DNA of 64,000 bases from Lutispora sp003527145. GTDB taxonomy: Bacteria > Bacillota > Clostridia > Lutisporales > Lutisporaceae. A model generated the notes under the pieces. The model made no database searches, was not told the DNA's origin, and saw only the letters and a program-made list of their open reading frames with translations. This document shows positions 43,833-53,064 of this stretch, one piece after another. A program made the translations under genes and the position numbers. Every line of letters begins with the position of its first letter. Within the stretch, counting starts at the first letter, position 1. The DNA lies in NCBI GenBank assembly GCA_029983695.1, contig JASBZB010000012.1:1-64000 (forward strand), given 5' to 3'.

Positions 43833-44867
43833 TTATTTCTTATACTGATCCTTTACTTCATTCCATATCTCAGTAAATACTTTTTCTTCATCAGCCAAGT
43901 ATTTACCATAATCATCACCAAGCTTTATATCGACAGGCAGTGCTCTTTCTTCTGCTGCTTTTAGAAAAGCCGGGTCTTTAGACATTTCCTCAAAGGCTTT
44001 GATCAGCTTTTCCTTTATTTCAGCGGGCAATCCTTTGGGAGCGCTATATCCTCTGGAAGAACCTGCAACCACATTGTAGCCTAATTCTTTAAAAGTAGGC
44101 GCATCAGGTACCATGGGATTTCTTTCTTCAGCAAAGATCGCAAGGATTTTCAAATTTCCTGCTGCAATTTGAGGATAAGTTATGCCAAGATTATTAAAGC
44201 TTGCAGCGATTTTATTTCCCATGGCTGCTTGCCATGACGGTCCGTCGCCATCAAAGGGAACCATCTGGAACTTAAGTCCGGTTTCTCTTTCAGCTATCAG
44301 AGTGGTAAAGAAATCATCCCCGCCTACTCCAGAGTTGCCGACGGTGATCTTTCCGGGATTAGCTTTAACATCTGCTAAGAATTCTTCAATATTGTTATAT
44401 TTGCTGTCTTTTCCTACTACAATAACCCCTGGATCGGTTACTACATTAGCAATTGGGTCTAGTTCATTAATGTTATATTTGATCTCTTCATTCATGATAT
44501 AGTTTGTCATAAGCATTGGCGTGTTTGTGATACTGATAGTGTATCCATCATTAGAAGTCTGCTTAGCCAACTGTGTCCAAGCTATCGCACCTGTCGCCCC
44601 AGGTATATATTGATTTACAAAGGTTTGACCCAGTATTTTTTCGAGATATGGTTGTGTAAGCTGCGCTAAGGTATCACTGCCGCCGCCGGCTTTAAATCCT
44701 TGTAATACGGTTATAGGCTTTTCAGGATACTTGGTTTCTGCTTTTTCAGAACCCTCTGAACCTTTTTGTTCATCAGGCACATCACCCTTATTTGCACATC
44801 CGGCTGCAATCAAAGCCATAACCACAAATAAACTTATTAGGACTAACAACTTCTTACTCTTAAACAC
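43833..44867 (-). CDS. tctC: Tripartite tricarboxylate transporter binding lipoprotein TctC
   Basis: 344-aa extracytoplasmic solute receptor (Bug family). Lipoprotein signal with lipobox AAGC near residue 24, a Gly/Ser/Lys linker, then YPEKPITVLQGFKAGGGSD and the PGATGAIAW motif typical of TctC/Bug. It captures a carboxylate for TctAB. First gene of the operon; a sigma-54 promoter lies 64 bases upstream. The ligand may be a sugar acid or hydroxy dicarboxylate, judging by neighbours. Confidence 0.92.
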   Translation of the reverse strand: MFKSKKLLVLISLFVVMALIAAGCANKGDVPDEQKGSEGSEKAETKYPEKPITVLQGFKAGGGSDTLAQLTQPYLEKILGQTFVNQYIPGATGAIAWTQLAKQTSNDGYTISITNTPMLMTNYIMNEEIKYNINELDPIANVVTDPGVIVVGKDSKYNNIEEFLADVKANPGKITVGNSGVGGDDFFTTLIAERETGLKFQMVPFDGDGPSWQAAMGNKIAASFNNLGITYPQIAAGNLKILAIFAEERNPMVPDAPTFKELGYNVVAGSSRGYSAPKGLPAEIKEKLIKAFEEMSKDPAFLKAAEERALPVDIKLGDDYGKYLADEEKVFTEIWNEVKDQYKK

Positions 44868-44930
44868 TTAAAATCCCCCTCTTAATAATATTAGCTTAGT
44901 CAAAAACTAAACCCTACTTCATATATATAG

Positions 44931-44947
44931 AGCAAATACTATGCCAA
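44931..44947 (-). promoter_or_regulatory. Sigma-54 promoter of the tct operon
   Basis: TTGGCATAGTATTTGCT on the minus strand has the invariant GG (-24) and GC (-12) ten bases apart and matches the TGGCAY-N5-TTGC consensus. A sigma-54 activator gene lies next to it. Confidence 0.85.
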
Positions 44948-44986
44948 ATAATTAACATGCTGAATTTGTTGGCTCTTTCCGATGTG

Positions 44987-45024
44987 AAAAAAGCATTAAT
45001 GTTTCATTGTGAAACACTAATGCT
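44987..45024 (-). terminator. Hairpin between the activator gene and the sigma-54 promoter
   Basis: AGCATTAGTGTTTCA pairs with TGAAACATTAATGCT (one G-T) around a CAA loop, followed by TTTTTT. It is a good terminator for the activator gene. Its TGTTTCA-N3-TGAAACA core, about 50-60 bases upstream of the -24 element, could double as an activator-binding site. Confidence 0.75.
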
Positions 45025-45092
45025 TAGAAATCCTTTATGTAAAGCTCTGAGCTGTGTTTTATTTTGCAACTATAACGTATTAATTTGCAACT

Positions 45093-46982
45093 TTATTTTA
45101 TGCCCCATTCCTTCATCTTCCTCCAGAGAGTAGTTCTGTCTATCCCCAGAAGCTGAGCCGCCTTAACTTTATTGTTATTTGCAATTGTCAACGCCTTTTG
45201 TATTGTTTGTTTGGATATGGCGTCCAAATTTAATACTTTCCCATAAGCAGCCATATCTTCCTCCTGAACCATATTTAAGTCTTCATAGATAATGCTGTCG
45301 TGACTGCTTTCCACAACAAGCCGCTCAACTACATTCTTCAATTGCCTGATATTGCCGGGCCAGCAGTATTGGCATAGTTTGATCATGGAATCTTCATCTA
45401 TCTCCTTGCGTGCTTTATCATATTTATCACAATAAAAATCAACAAAGTGTCTTACAAGCACAGGTATATCCTCTACTCTCTCCCTTAGGCTGGGCAATCT
45501 TAAGTTCAGCACATTTATCCTATAATACAGATCTTCCCTAAACTTATTTTCCTTTATCAGCTCCCTGAGGTTTTTATTTGTAGCACTAATAATCCTGACA
45601 TCGACAGAAATGATCTTATTATCTCCTATCCTTTGTACTTCTCCTTCTTCCAGAACTCTCAGAAGCCTTGCTTGAACGGACAAAGGTATCTCACCTATTT
45701 CATCCAAAAAAATAGTCCCGCCGTGGGCTTGCTCAAAGAGCCCTGTTTTGCCATCATCCTTAGCTCCTGTAAAGGCGCCTTTTACATATCCGAATAGTTC
45801 GCTTTCCAGCAAAGTAAGAGGCAGTGCAGCGCAGTTTACTCCGACAAAGGGTCCTTTATTTCTTAAGCTATGATTATGAATGCTCTGTGCGAAAATCTCT
45901 TTGCCTGTGCCGGTTTCACCGGTTATTAATATCACAGAATCCACTCGGCTGTAGTTTTTTGCTTTCTCTGTCACTTCTTTGATAGTCGTGCTATTCCCTA
46001 ATATATCGTCAAAAAAGTTTTTCGCTAAATGCCCTTTTGCGCTCAATTTTTTCCTGGCTTTTTGTTCAATATTTTTTATGTTTTCCAGTCTTTGAAAGGT
46101 TGCCATCGCCCCATGAATTTCGTCTCTTATGATTATAGGCATCTTATGTACAACTATATATTGATCTCCTATATATACAAATTCGTCATATCTCTTTTGT
46201 TCTAATTCCAAAGAATTTGATAATTTTAATTCCGGCAGTAATTCATCTGCACTTTTCCCTATGGCTTCATTTTGAGGTATTTTTAATATCTTAGCAGCTT
46301 CAGCATTGAACAATGTGATGATATCATTGTTATCAACAGCTACTATCCCGCTATTGGTAAGCTCGGTAATGACCTTTATTTGTTCGGATTTAGCCAATTC
46401 TCTTTTTCTTACCTCTGCGATTTCTATGGCTTTGTAACAGGCTTTCGTAATGCACTCATAGCTGTCGCTTTTTATGAGCTCCCCCTTTAAACCAAATGCA
46501 GCGGCAGTCTCTACGGCTATTCGATCGCCTACGATTACATCTACGCCCAATCGTGATGCCTTTTTTACCGCATCCGTACATTCCGATATGTTGTTAATCT
46601 GTATTTCTGCTATCTCTAAATCCATAAAGCCGGATAATGATGATACATTATAAATAATATTAGGGAAACCTATAACACCTATCTTTCTGCCATGCACTTT
46701 GGCTTTATTTATAGCCTTTATGATGTCGTATACGCTTACCTCTATTTCAATGACCGGTATATTGAATGTTTCCCTTATCTTTAATGCGTTGCCGCCCCTT
46801 GTAATAACTGCATCAATGCCTTTAGCCATTTCAGTTCTTACCACGTCTAAACAATAAGGCAGATTGGAGGTATATACGGGCACATTCAATTTCAAGTCTT
46901 CGATAACCGTTTCTGCCTTTTCCGTCATGCCTAAATAAGGAGCAATAAATAAAATATTATAGTTTTTATTAAAGTACTTCAT
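45093..46982 (-). CDS. Sigma-54-dependent activator with PrpR N-terminal domain
   Basis: 629-aa enhancer-binding protein. The PrpR_N ligand domain (about 1-190) is followed by a PAS-like domain (205-310), an AAA+ domain with Walker A GETGTGKE, the sigma-54 contact loop GAFTGA and Walker B GTIFLDEIGE, and a Fis-type HTH (NNKVKAAQLLGIDRTTLWRKM). It most likely activates the sigma-54 promoter at 44931-44947 when the substrate or an intermediate is bound. The gene lies immediately upstream of the operon it should control. Confidence 0.93.
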   Translation of the reverse strand: MKYFNKNYNILFIAPYLGMTEKAETVIEDLKLNVPVYTSNLPYCLDVVRTEMAKGIDAVITRGGNALKIRETFNIPVIEIEVSVYDIIKAINKAKVHGRKIGVIGFPNIIYNVSSLSGFMDLEIAEIQINNISECTDAVKKASRLGVDVIVGDRIAVETAAAFGLKGELIKSDSYECITKACYKAIEIAEVRKRELAKSEQIKVITELTNSGIVAVDNNDIITLFNAEAAKILKIPQNEAIGKSADELLPELKLSNSLELEQKRYDEFVYIGDQYIVVHKMPIIIRDEIHGAMATFQRLENIKNIEQKARKKLSAKGHLAKNFFDDILGNSTTIKEVTEKAKNYSRVDSVILITGETGTGKEIFAQSIHNHSLRNKGPFVGVNCAALPLTLLESELFGYVKGAFTGAKDDGKTGLFEQAHGGTIFLDEIGEIPLSVQARLLRVLEEGEVQRIGDNKIISVDVRIISATNKNLRELIKENKFREDLYYRINVLNLRLPSLRERVEDIPVLVRHFVDFYCDKYDKARKEIDEDSMIKLCQYCWPGNIRQLKNVVERLVVESSHDSIIYEDLNMVQEEDMAAYGKVLNLDAISKQTIQKALTIANNNKVKAAQLLGIDRTTLWRKMKEWGIK

Positions 46983-47082
46983 TATTTATGTCCTCCTTTA
47001 GATTATTCATCAATATATATTGTTTTTAACTGTATTGTGACCTTAGCTAAAAAATTATCTCCCTATTTCAGCAGCTTAATTA

Positions 47083-47115
47083 AACTGCGGCAGTTAATAA
47101 AAACATGCCGCAGTT
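47083..47115 (-). terminator. Hairpin after the nitroreductase gene
   Basis: Perfect 10-bp stem (AACTGCGGCA with TGCCGCAGTT) and 13-base loop, followed by TTAATTAA rather than a pure T-run. Probable terminator. Confidence 0.55.
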
Positions 47116-47152
47116 CAACTAAGCAAGATTTGTATTAAATACGGATAGTTTC

Positions 47153-47656
47153 CTACCATTTATCATAATGTACTCTATCCGGCCTGAACCTTTCCCCTAC
47201 TTCCCTTTTCTCTCCCGGATATCCTACAGCTATGACCGCTACCGGTATGATGTGCTCCGGCAAATTCAGCATCCCGGAGATCTTCTCCACCAGCTCTTCT
47301 CTGGCGTATACTCCGCACCAGCATGTGCCCAGACCCATGGACTCTGCCTGAAGCAATATGTTTTGTATGGATGCAGCCATGTCCTGAATCCAGAAAGCTC
47401 CGTCATATTTCAGATCGCTGGAATCGCAGCAAGGGATGATAGCCAGGGGAGCCTCCAGCAGCATCTGGGTATAGGGATGATGCTTCGGAATCTCATCTAA
47501 GACGGAGCGATCTTTGATAACAACAAAATGCCAGGGCTGCTCGTTTCCAGCAGACGGCGCATACATGGCGGCCCGCAGCAGCTCATGGATTTGCTCATCT
47601 GTCACAGGTTTATTATCATACTTTCTTATACTTCTTCTGGTATATATTTCTTTCAT
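47153..47656 (-). CDS. Nitroreductase-family flavoprotein
   Basis: 167-aa FMN-dependent oxidoreductase. The N-terminal TRRSIRKYDNKPV, the YAPSAGNEQPWHFVVI segment and QAESMGLGTCWCGVY are classical nitroreductase motifs that bind FMN at the dimer interface. Likely reduces nitro compounds or quinones with NAD(P)H; the physiological substrate is unknown. ATG at 47656 with AAAGG upstream. About 50 bases after the sirtuin gene on the same strand. Confidence 0.9.
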   Translation of the reverse strand: MKEIYTRRSIRKYDNKPVTDEQIHELLRAAMYAPSAGNEQPWHFVVIKDRSVLDEIPKHHPYTQMLLEAPLAIIPCCDSSDLKYDGAFWIQDMAASIQNILLQAESMGLGTCWCGVYAREELVEKISGMLNLPEHIIPVAVIAVGYPGEKREVGERFRPDRVHYDKW

Positions 47657-47705
47657 GATATCACTGCCTTTCAATGGAATTTTATTAATAATGTATTATA
47701 CATCG

Positions 47706-48314
47706 CTATTCCCCTTCTATGCAGCGGCGCAAATACCTGGGCACTTCAGTCTCCGCGTCCATATTGATGGTTGTGACCTTTGCTCCCGACATCTGCGCCG
47801 CTTCCACCATGATCGATGAAGTAGAGGTGTAAAAAGATGTCCCAACCACCAGCAGCTCGTCAGCGGAGCTTATGAGTTCAATGGCCTCATGGTATTTTGC
47901 GATCATCTCTCCGTAAAGAACAACCTCCGGCTTCAACAATCCGTTGCATTGTCTGCAGTATATAGAATTGTCGATGCATGAAAAGTCATATTCCTTTCCG
48001 CATTTCATGCACAAAACATAATCCAGATTCCCATGGACTTCAATGACCTTTTTGCTTCCCGCTCTTTTATGAAGCCCGTCTATATTCATAGTGACTACAG
48101 GTATATCATGATGGGCTATGGCTATGTGGGCCGCGTTTGGCAGAGCTTTATCCACATTCCTCTTCATCCCCTGCAAAACATCATAGAAATCCTTCGTATT
48201 TGACATGAAATAATCTAAGCTCAGCTTTTCTCTGATTCCATCCATATCCTGAAATGTAGGGATGCCGCTGGCTTTGGATATGCCGGCGCCGGTAAATGCA
48301 ACAATCCTCTTCAT
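47706..48314 (-). CDS. cobB: Sir2-family NAD-dependent protein deacylase
   Basis: 202-aa sirtuin. GAGISKASGIPTF binds NAD, TMNIDGLHKRAG matches the TQNIDG motif, EVHGN holds the catalytic His, and CMKC plus CRQC form the zinc ribbon. The late GTSFYTSTSS corresponds to the GTSL.V motif. It removes acetyl or other acyl groups from lysines. ATG at 48314 has AAAGGAGG upstream. It is shorter than typical sirtuins (about 240 aa), with a reduced small domain. Confidence 0.9.
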   Translation of the reverse strand: MKRIVAFTGAGISKASGIPTFQDMDGIREKLSLDYFMSNTKDFYDVLQGMKRNVDKALPNAAHIAIAHHDIPVVTMNIDGLHKRAGSKKVIEVHGNLDYVLCMKCGKEYDFSCIDNSIYCRQCNGLLKPEVVLYGEMIAKYHEAIELISSADELLVVGTSFYTSTSSIMVEAAQMSGAKVTTINMDAETEVPRYLRRCIEGE

Positions 48315-48596
48315 GGAATCCTCCTTTCCCAAGAAAATCTTTCATTTTATCGTATATTATATACTTCAACACTTTTGTATGACTTTCCTTTTCATTTATA
48401 TATTATCATATATTTTACTGTGAAAACTTATACTTTCTTTAGATATACGGAATAAATATGACCCTGCTGATATTTTTACAAATCAAACGATGAAAGCTTC
48501 TGATATTTGATAGCTTTCCCGAAAAAATGGGCTTTGTTTTTTTGATGAAAATCTACTAACATATATTTAGAAATCAGATTAGAGGTGTAATTTTTT

Positions 48597-49151
48597 ATGG
48601 AAACAGACGACCCCAGTAATGACCATAGCGATAAGAAAATCTTAAAGCTATGGGAGTATAAAAAACAGATGACCATTCATATCATTGAAAAAAACCAGAA
48701 GGTAGGTTATATCAGGGGAGTATTGCTGGATGTAAGCAATATTTTCAATGAATTGAAAGGTGATGAAGCATTAAAAGTCCTGAAATTTAAGGACAAGGAA
48801 GATGAAGAAGAGATCAAAAGCTTCTTTGTGCAAGTGTTATCAAGAAATAAATCATCAGGCACAGCCTTTTATATTACTGAACTGTTTATAGAAAAGGAGT
48901 TCAGAGGCCAAGGCTTGGGTAAAAAGATTTTTCAAGTCCTTCCTGACTTCTTGCATGGCATCAGTAAAAGGATACTATATATCTATCTTATGCCAGGCCC
49001 CTTGGAGAAAATAGACGGTAAAGTAGAATATATAATGAACCCTAAAGACGAGAAGATGGTTGCTTTAAAAAACAGGCTCATTAAGTTCTATGAATCAGTA
49101 GGATTCAGCAGAATCGAAAACACAGATTTCTTTAAAGAAAAGGTTTCTTAG
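48597..49151 (+). CDS. GNAT-family N-acetyltransferase
   Basis: 184-aa protein with the acetyl-CoA-binding motif A (ITELFIEKEFRGQGLGKKIFQ region) and a C-terminal YESVGFSRIENT. The substrate is unknown. AGAGGTG lies about 9 bases before the ATG. It is flanked by genes on the other strand and has its own terminator. The upstream 280 bases (48315-48596) hold no further gene. Confidence 0.8.
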   Translation: METDDPSNDHSDKKILKLWEYKKQMTIHIIEKNQKVGYIRGVLLDVSNIFNELKGDEALKVLKFKDKEDEEEIKSFFVQVLSRNKSSGTAFYITELFIEKEFRGQGLGKKIFQVLPDFLHGISKRILYIYLMPGPLEKIDGKVEYIMNPKDEKMVALKNRLIKFYESVGFSRIENTDFFKEKVS

Positions 49152-49183
49152 AGAGATTCCAACTAATGGAATCTCTCTTCTAT
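49150..49183 (+). terminator. Terminator after the GNAT gene
   Basis: Perfect 12-bp stem AGAGAGATTCCA/TGGAATCTCTCT with 5-base loop, followed by TCTATT; it may also serve the convergent gene. Confidence 0.8.
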
Positions 49184-49188
49184 TCCTG

Positions 49189-50055
49189 CTAAATCATTTT
49201 CAAAACATTGGAAAACTTGCTCTCATCAATTATCCTTTCATCCATCAGCTCTATTATCCTTTTTACAGCATATTCGTATACAATACTATTGATCTTAAGC
49301 TTCTTTATGATGGAGGCAATTTTACCGGGTTCATATTTGCCCAAAGCTATAATGAATATCAGCATACTGTTCTCATCTACAGCCGAATCAGCATTCAATA
49401 TATTTAAATCGTTTATGATCTCGGAGCCCTTTTCATAAGGTATATAGTTCTTCACAGTATCCGCCAGATTCTTTCTGATAGTCCCTCCGGCAGTATTAAA
49501 AAGCGCTGCAGTTTTATATAAGTCAACTATTTTTAAAGCTTCCAGCATTCTCAAAAGTGATTCTTGTGTTTCCGCCTGTAAATTTATGAAATGCTTATAT
49601 ATTACAGATTGCAGTTTTTCTTTCTGCTCATCATCTATTTTGGAAGCCTTAAACTCACCGGATAAGGTTGAAATGAAAACTTGAATATTTTTGGCGGTAA
49701 AGTATTCTTCTTTATATAATATGTTGTCTAAGACATATATTAGAAAATTATTCTCTCTCACCTGCATGATATAATTTATGATTTGGTTTTGAAATGAAGC
49801 ATCTCTCCCTTCATCTTTGATTATTTTTATTATTTCACTTATGGCATTTAACCTGAAATCATTGCTGTTAACAAACCCCTGGTCAAAAAAATCTTTGTTT
49901 CTGGAAACAATATATAAAGATGTAAAATCGCCCTTGATTGCATTAGCCTGTATTTCTGCTACAAATCCCTCTTTATCTTTAATCTTTTCCAATATTGTCG
50001 GCAAAATACCCTTTGCCTCTTTCTGCTGTAAATTAAATATCAATTCTAAATTCAT
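49189..50055 (-). CDS. Hypothetical alpha-helical protein
   Basis: 288-aa cytoplasmic protein without signal peptide, membrane segments or cysteines. It appears entirely helical with repeated ~35-residue units (for example ISEIIKIIKDEGRD, VKNYIPYEKGSEIINDLN, IIKKLKINSIVYEYAVKRI), compatible with a HEAT/ARM-like solenoid, but I do not recognise a family. ATG has GGAGGATATGAAG upstream. No operon partner. Confidence 0.7.
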   Translation of the reverse strand: MNLELIFNLQQKEAKGILPTILEKIKDKEGFVAEIQANAIKGDFTSLYIVSRNKDFFDQGFVNSNDFRLNAISEIIKIIKDEGRDASFQNQIINYIMQVRENNFLIYVLDNILYKEEYFTAKNIQVFISTLSGEFKASKIDDEQKEKLQSVIYKHFINLQAETQESLLRMLEALKIVDLYKTAALFNTAGGTIRKNLADTVKNYIPYEKGSEIINDLNILNADSAVDENSMLIFIIALGKYEPGKIASIIKKLKINSIVYEYAVKRIIELMDERIIDESKFSNVLKMI

Positions 50056-50328
50056 TCTTCATATCCTCCAAATTTATCAATATTAAAAAACAAGAGCCAG
50101 GCATACGGATATTGAGCTCCGCCTAACTCCTATATGCTTAACATAAGTTAGCACAACAAATTAAGTTAAAATACAATGCGCCTGCTGATTATATTATATC
50201 ATATATTGTTTATATAGCCGAACTTATTACATATTTTACCTTTTTAGTATTTATTCATACTGCTTTCCTGCGAAATTCAGATTTTTCTAAGTTATTGTCC
50301 ATTTTGGCGCACAAATGTAATTTGCAGC

Positions 50329-50357
50329 TTGACACAGTGGATCAATCGTCATAAAAT
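50329..50357 (+). promoter_or_regulatory. Sigma-A promoter of the aspartokinase gene
   Basis: TTGACA (50329-50334), 17-base spacer, TAAAAT (50352-50357). The start of transcription would be near 50364, about 95 bases before the gene. Confidence 0.75.
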
Positions 50358-50375
50358 AGAAAATAATGATTGGAA

Positions 50376-50425
50376 AGAGCCTATATAAGCTCTCATCCTA
50401 TCCGGGATGGGTGCTTTTTATATTA
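50376..50425 (+). promoter_or_regulatory. Attenuator-like leader of the aspartokinase gene
   Basis: An intrinsic terminator (AGCTCTCATCC at 50388-50398 with GGATGGGTGCT at 50405-50415, then T5) lies within the leader. An alternative AGAGC/GCTCT hairpin (50376-50380 with 50389-50393) would exclude it. This is the geometry of transcription attenuation; the leader is too short for the lysine riboswitch, and the signal is unknown. Confidence 0.55.
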
Positions 50426-50457
50426 TTTTTAATTTGGATGTTTAGGGGGCAATTAAA

Positions 50458-51771
50458 TTGAAGAATATAATTGTAGCAAAATTCGGCGGCAGTTCTCTGG
50501 CCGACAGCCGGCAGTTTGCAAAAGTAAAAAAAATTGTGGAATCCGATGCCAGAAGGAGGTATATCATCCCTTCGGCACCCGGCAAGCGTGATAAAAAGGA
50601 TCATAAGATCACAGATCTGCTTTATATGTGCCAGCAGCTTGCAGCTCACGAACTCAGCTTCGATGAGGTTTATTGCATCATCGAAAAAAGATACAAGGAT
50701 ATATGCGAGGATCTAAATTTGCATTTCGGTATCGATGGTATTCTAAATGATGTTAAGGAAAAAATTCAACGGGGCGCCTCCAGGGATTATGCAGCAAGCC
50801 GGGGCGAATATTTGAATGCAATCATACTTTCTCATTATCTGAGCTATGAATTTATTGATGCTGCAGAATTAGTTCTATTCGATAAAAGAGGCAAGTTTGA
50901 TTCGGAAGCCACTCAGAAAAAAGTGCAGTCCAGATTGGCAGGAGTATCTCACGCAATAATTCCCGGATTTTATGGTTCGATGCCCGATGGCCAGATCAGG
51001 ACCTTCTCCCGGGGAGGCTCTGATGTAACAGGCTCCATCGTCGCCAGAGGAGTAGAGGCAGAGCTTTATGAAAACTGGACTGATGTATCGGGCTTTCTCA
51101 TGGCAGATCCCCGTATCGTAAAAAATCCCAAGGGCATCGAAAGGATCACATATAAGGAGCTTAGAGAGCTATCCTATATGGGTGCTTCGGTGCTTCACGA
51201 GGAAGCTATTTTCCCCGCAAAGGAAGCGGGCATACCCATCAGCATAAAGAATACCAACTCGCCGGAAGATGCGGGTACAATGATACTCAATGATTTATCT
51301 CCGGTTACTTACTCAGGTACAATAACAGGAGTGGCCGGAAAAAAAGATTTCACCGTTATATCCATCGAAAAGACCTTGATGGGAGCAGACAAAGGCTTTT
51401 TCCGCAAGCTAATGTCCATACTGGAAACCAATGATATCGCTGTGGAGCATATGCCCTCCGGAATAGATTCCGTATCGTTGATAATTTCTGATTTAGAGCT
51501 GAATTCCAAATTGGAAAAGGTGATGGAGGAAATACGAATTTACTGCAATCCCGATTCCATTATATGCTATCCCAATATGGCTCTCATAGCTGTGGTAGGA
51601 AGAGGCATGATAAAGACCAAGGGTATATCCGCTAAGGTTTTTACCGCTTTAGCTACGGAAGGCATCAATATAAGGATGATCACCCAGGGCTCCAGCGAGT
51701 TGAACATAATCGTAGGCATTGAGAATGCCGACTTTGAAAAAGCCATCAAGGCCATATACGAAGCTTTTTAA
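50458..51771 (+). CDS. lysC: Aspartate kinase
   Basis: 437-aa enzyme making aspartyl phosphate, the first step to lysine (and dipicolinate), threonine and methionine. The N-terminal KFGGSSLAD and the SRGGSDVTGSIVA substrate motif define the kinase domain; two ACT domains (from about residue 285, VAGKKDFTVISIEK and VVGRGMIKTKGISAK) provide allosteric control. TTG start with GGGGG upstream. About 440 aa with a C-terminal ACT pair is typical of monofunctional clostridial aspartokinases. Preceded by a promoter and an attenuator-like hairpin. Confidence 0.92.
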   Translation: MKNIIVAKFGGSSLADSRQFAKVKKIVESDARRRYIIPSAPGKRDKKDHKITDLLYMCQQLAAHELSFDEVYCIIEKRYKDICEDLNLHFGIDGILNDVKEKIQRGASRDYAASRGEYLNAIILSHYLSYEFIDAAELVLFDKRGKFDSEATQKKVQSRLAGVSHAIIPGFYGSMPDGQIRTFSRGGSDVTGSIVARGVEAELYENWTDVSGFLMADPRIVKNPKGIERITYKELRELSYMGASVLHEEAIFPAKEAGIPISIKNTNSPEDAGTMILNDLSPVTYSGTITGVAGKKDFTVISIEKTLMGADKGFFRKLMSILETNDIAVEHMPSGIDSVSLIISDLELNSKLEKVMEEIRIYCNPDSIICYPNMALIAVVGRGMIKTKGISAKVFTALATEGINIRMITQGSSELNIIVGIENADFEKAIKAIYEAF

Positions 51772-51821
51772 ACCAAAGGGAGTGACAGGCTGATTGCGCT
51801 ATGCAACAGCCCCTTTATATT

Positions 51822-52952
51822 TTAGGCTCTTCTGTTTATACTGTATATTCTCATAGCATTTTCTGCAGCTTTTTCAATTAAACAAGAAGCATTTTCTACG
51901 GCTTCACTCAGCTTCATAGGCCTGTTTACTATATCTATTACCGCATTTATACCATGTTCATATACCTTTTCATAATCTTCTCCAACGCTGCCTACTATGG
52001 CTATGGCAGGAACATTGTATTTCATAGCTCTTTTGCCCACACCTACAGGCACCTTGCCGAATATAGACTGTCCATCAATTTTACCTTCTCCCGTTATAAC
52101 TAAATCGGAATCTTTTAAGTGTTCATCTATGCCGATTAGATCGAGAACTGTTTCTATGCCTCGGCAAATCTTGGCGTTCAATATAGCGATAAGTCCTCCT
52201 CCAAGGCCTCCTGCAGCACCGGAGCCCGGAACATCCAATATATCCTTATTCAGCCTTTCTCTTATTATATTTGAGTAGTGCAGCAAATTATTGTCAAGGG
52301 TCTTTATCATTTCCTTATCTGCGCCCTTCTGAGGCCCGTAGACATTGGATGCTCCCTTCTCACCGCACAGGGGATTTGTCACATCGGATATTATTATTAT
52401 TTCCGTATCTAAAATGCGGGGGTCAAGGTTTTTTATATCGATATCATATAATTTGCTCAGTTCGCCTCCCCCGTTCCCAAGCTCATTTCCCGCCATATCG
52501 GTAAAGGATACACCCAATGCCTGAGCCATCCCCATGCCTCCGTCATTTGTAGCGCTGCCGCCTATGCCGATATATATTCTCCTGCAGCCTGAGTCCAATG
52601 CCCCTTTTATAAGCTGACCAGTTCCATATGTAGTGGTTATAAGAGGGTTTCTCTCATCTTCCTTAAGGAGGGTAAGACCGGAAGCAGCAGCCATCTCTAT
52701 TACTGCAGCGTCACCTATTACGCCGTATTTTGCTTTTATATTTCTTCCAATGGGGTCCGATACAACCAGATGCTCATAGCTTCCCCCTCTTGCTTCTACC
52801 AACGCATCTACGGTTCCTTCTCCCCCATCAGCTATGGTCATTTTTACAATTTCGGCTTCTATTACCTTTTTAATGCCCGCCTCACAGGCGTCGGCAACTT
52901 CACTGCTGCTCAAGCTGCCTTTATATGAGTCTGATGCTATGATTATTTTCAT
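51822..52952 (-). CDS. glxK: Glycerate kinase
   Basis: 376-aa kinase of the GlxK/GarK family phosphorylating D-glycerate (to 2-phosphoglycerate in this class). ASDSYKGSLSS at the N-terminus, GIGGSATNDGGMGMAQALG and GAAGGLGGG are characteristic. With the hydroxyacid dehydrogenase at 34898 it could complete conversion of tartronate semialdehyde or hydroxypyruvate to glycolytic intermediates, a step fitting sugar-acid catabolism. The gene stands alone. Confidence 0.93.
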   Translation of the reverse strand: MKIIIASDSYKGSLSSSEVADACEAGIKKVIEAEIVKMTIADGGEGTVDALVEARGGSYEHLVVSDPIGRNIKAKYGVIGDAAVIEMAAASGLTLLKEDERNPLITTTYGTGQLIKGALDSGCRRIYIGIGGSATNDGGMGMAQALGVSFTDMAGNELGNGGGELSKLYDIDIKNLDPRILDTEIIIISDVTNPLCGEKGASNVYGPQKGADKEMIKTLDNNLLHYSNIIRERLNKDILDVPGSGAAGGLGGGLIAILNAKICRGIETVLDLIGIDEHLKDSDLVITGEGKIDGQSIFGKVPVGVGKRAMKYNVPAIAIVGSVGEDYEKVYEHGINAVIDIVNRPMKLSEAVENASCLIEKAAENAMRIYSINRRA

Positions 52953-53064
52953 TAATCCCGCCTCTTTTCATTTAATCCTCGTTATATCTAATAATAACAA
53001 AAAATTATAACGAAGCAAAGATTCCCCCCCTGCAATACGCAAGCCTCTCTATATCCCCTAAAGC

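Noticed and set aside
50360..50457. Lysine riboswitch before aspartokinase
   Set aside because: The leader is under 100 bases and lacks the conserved L-box core.
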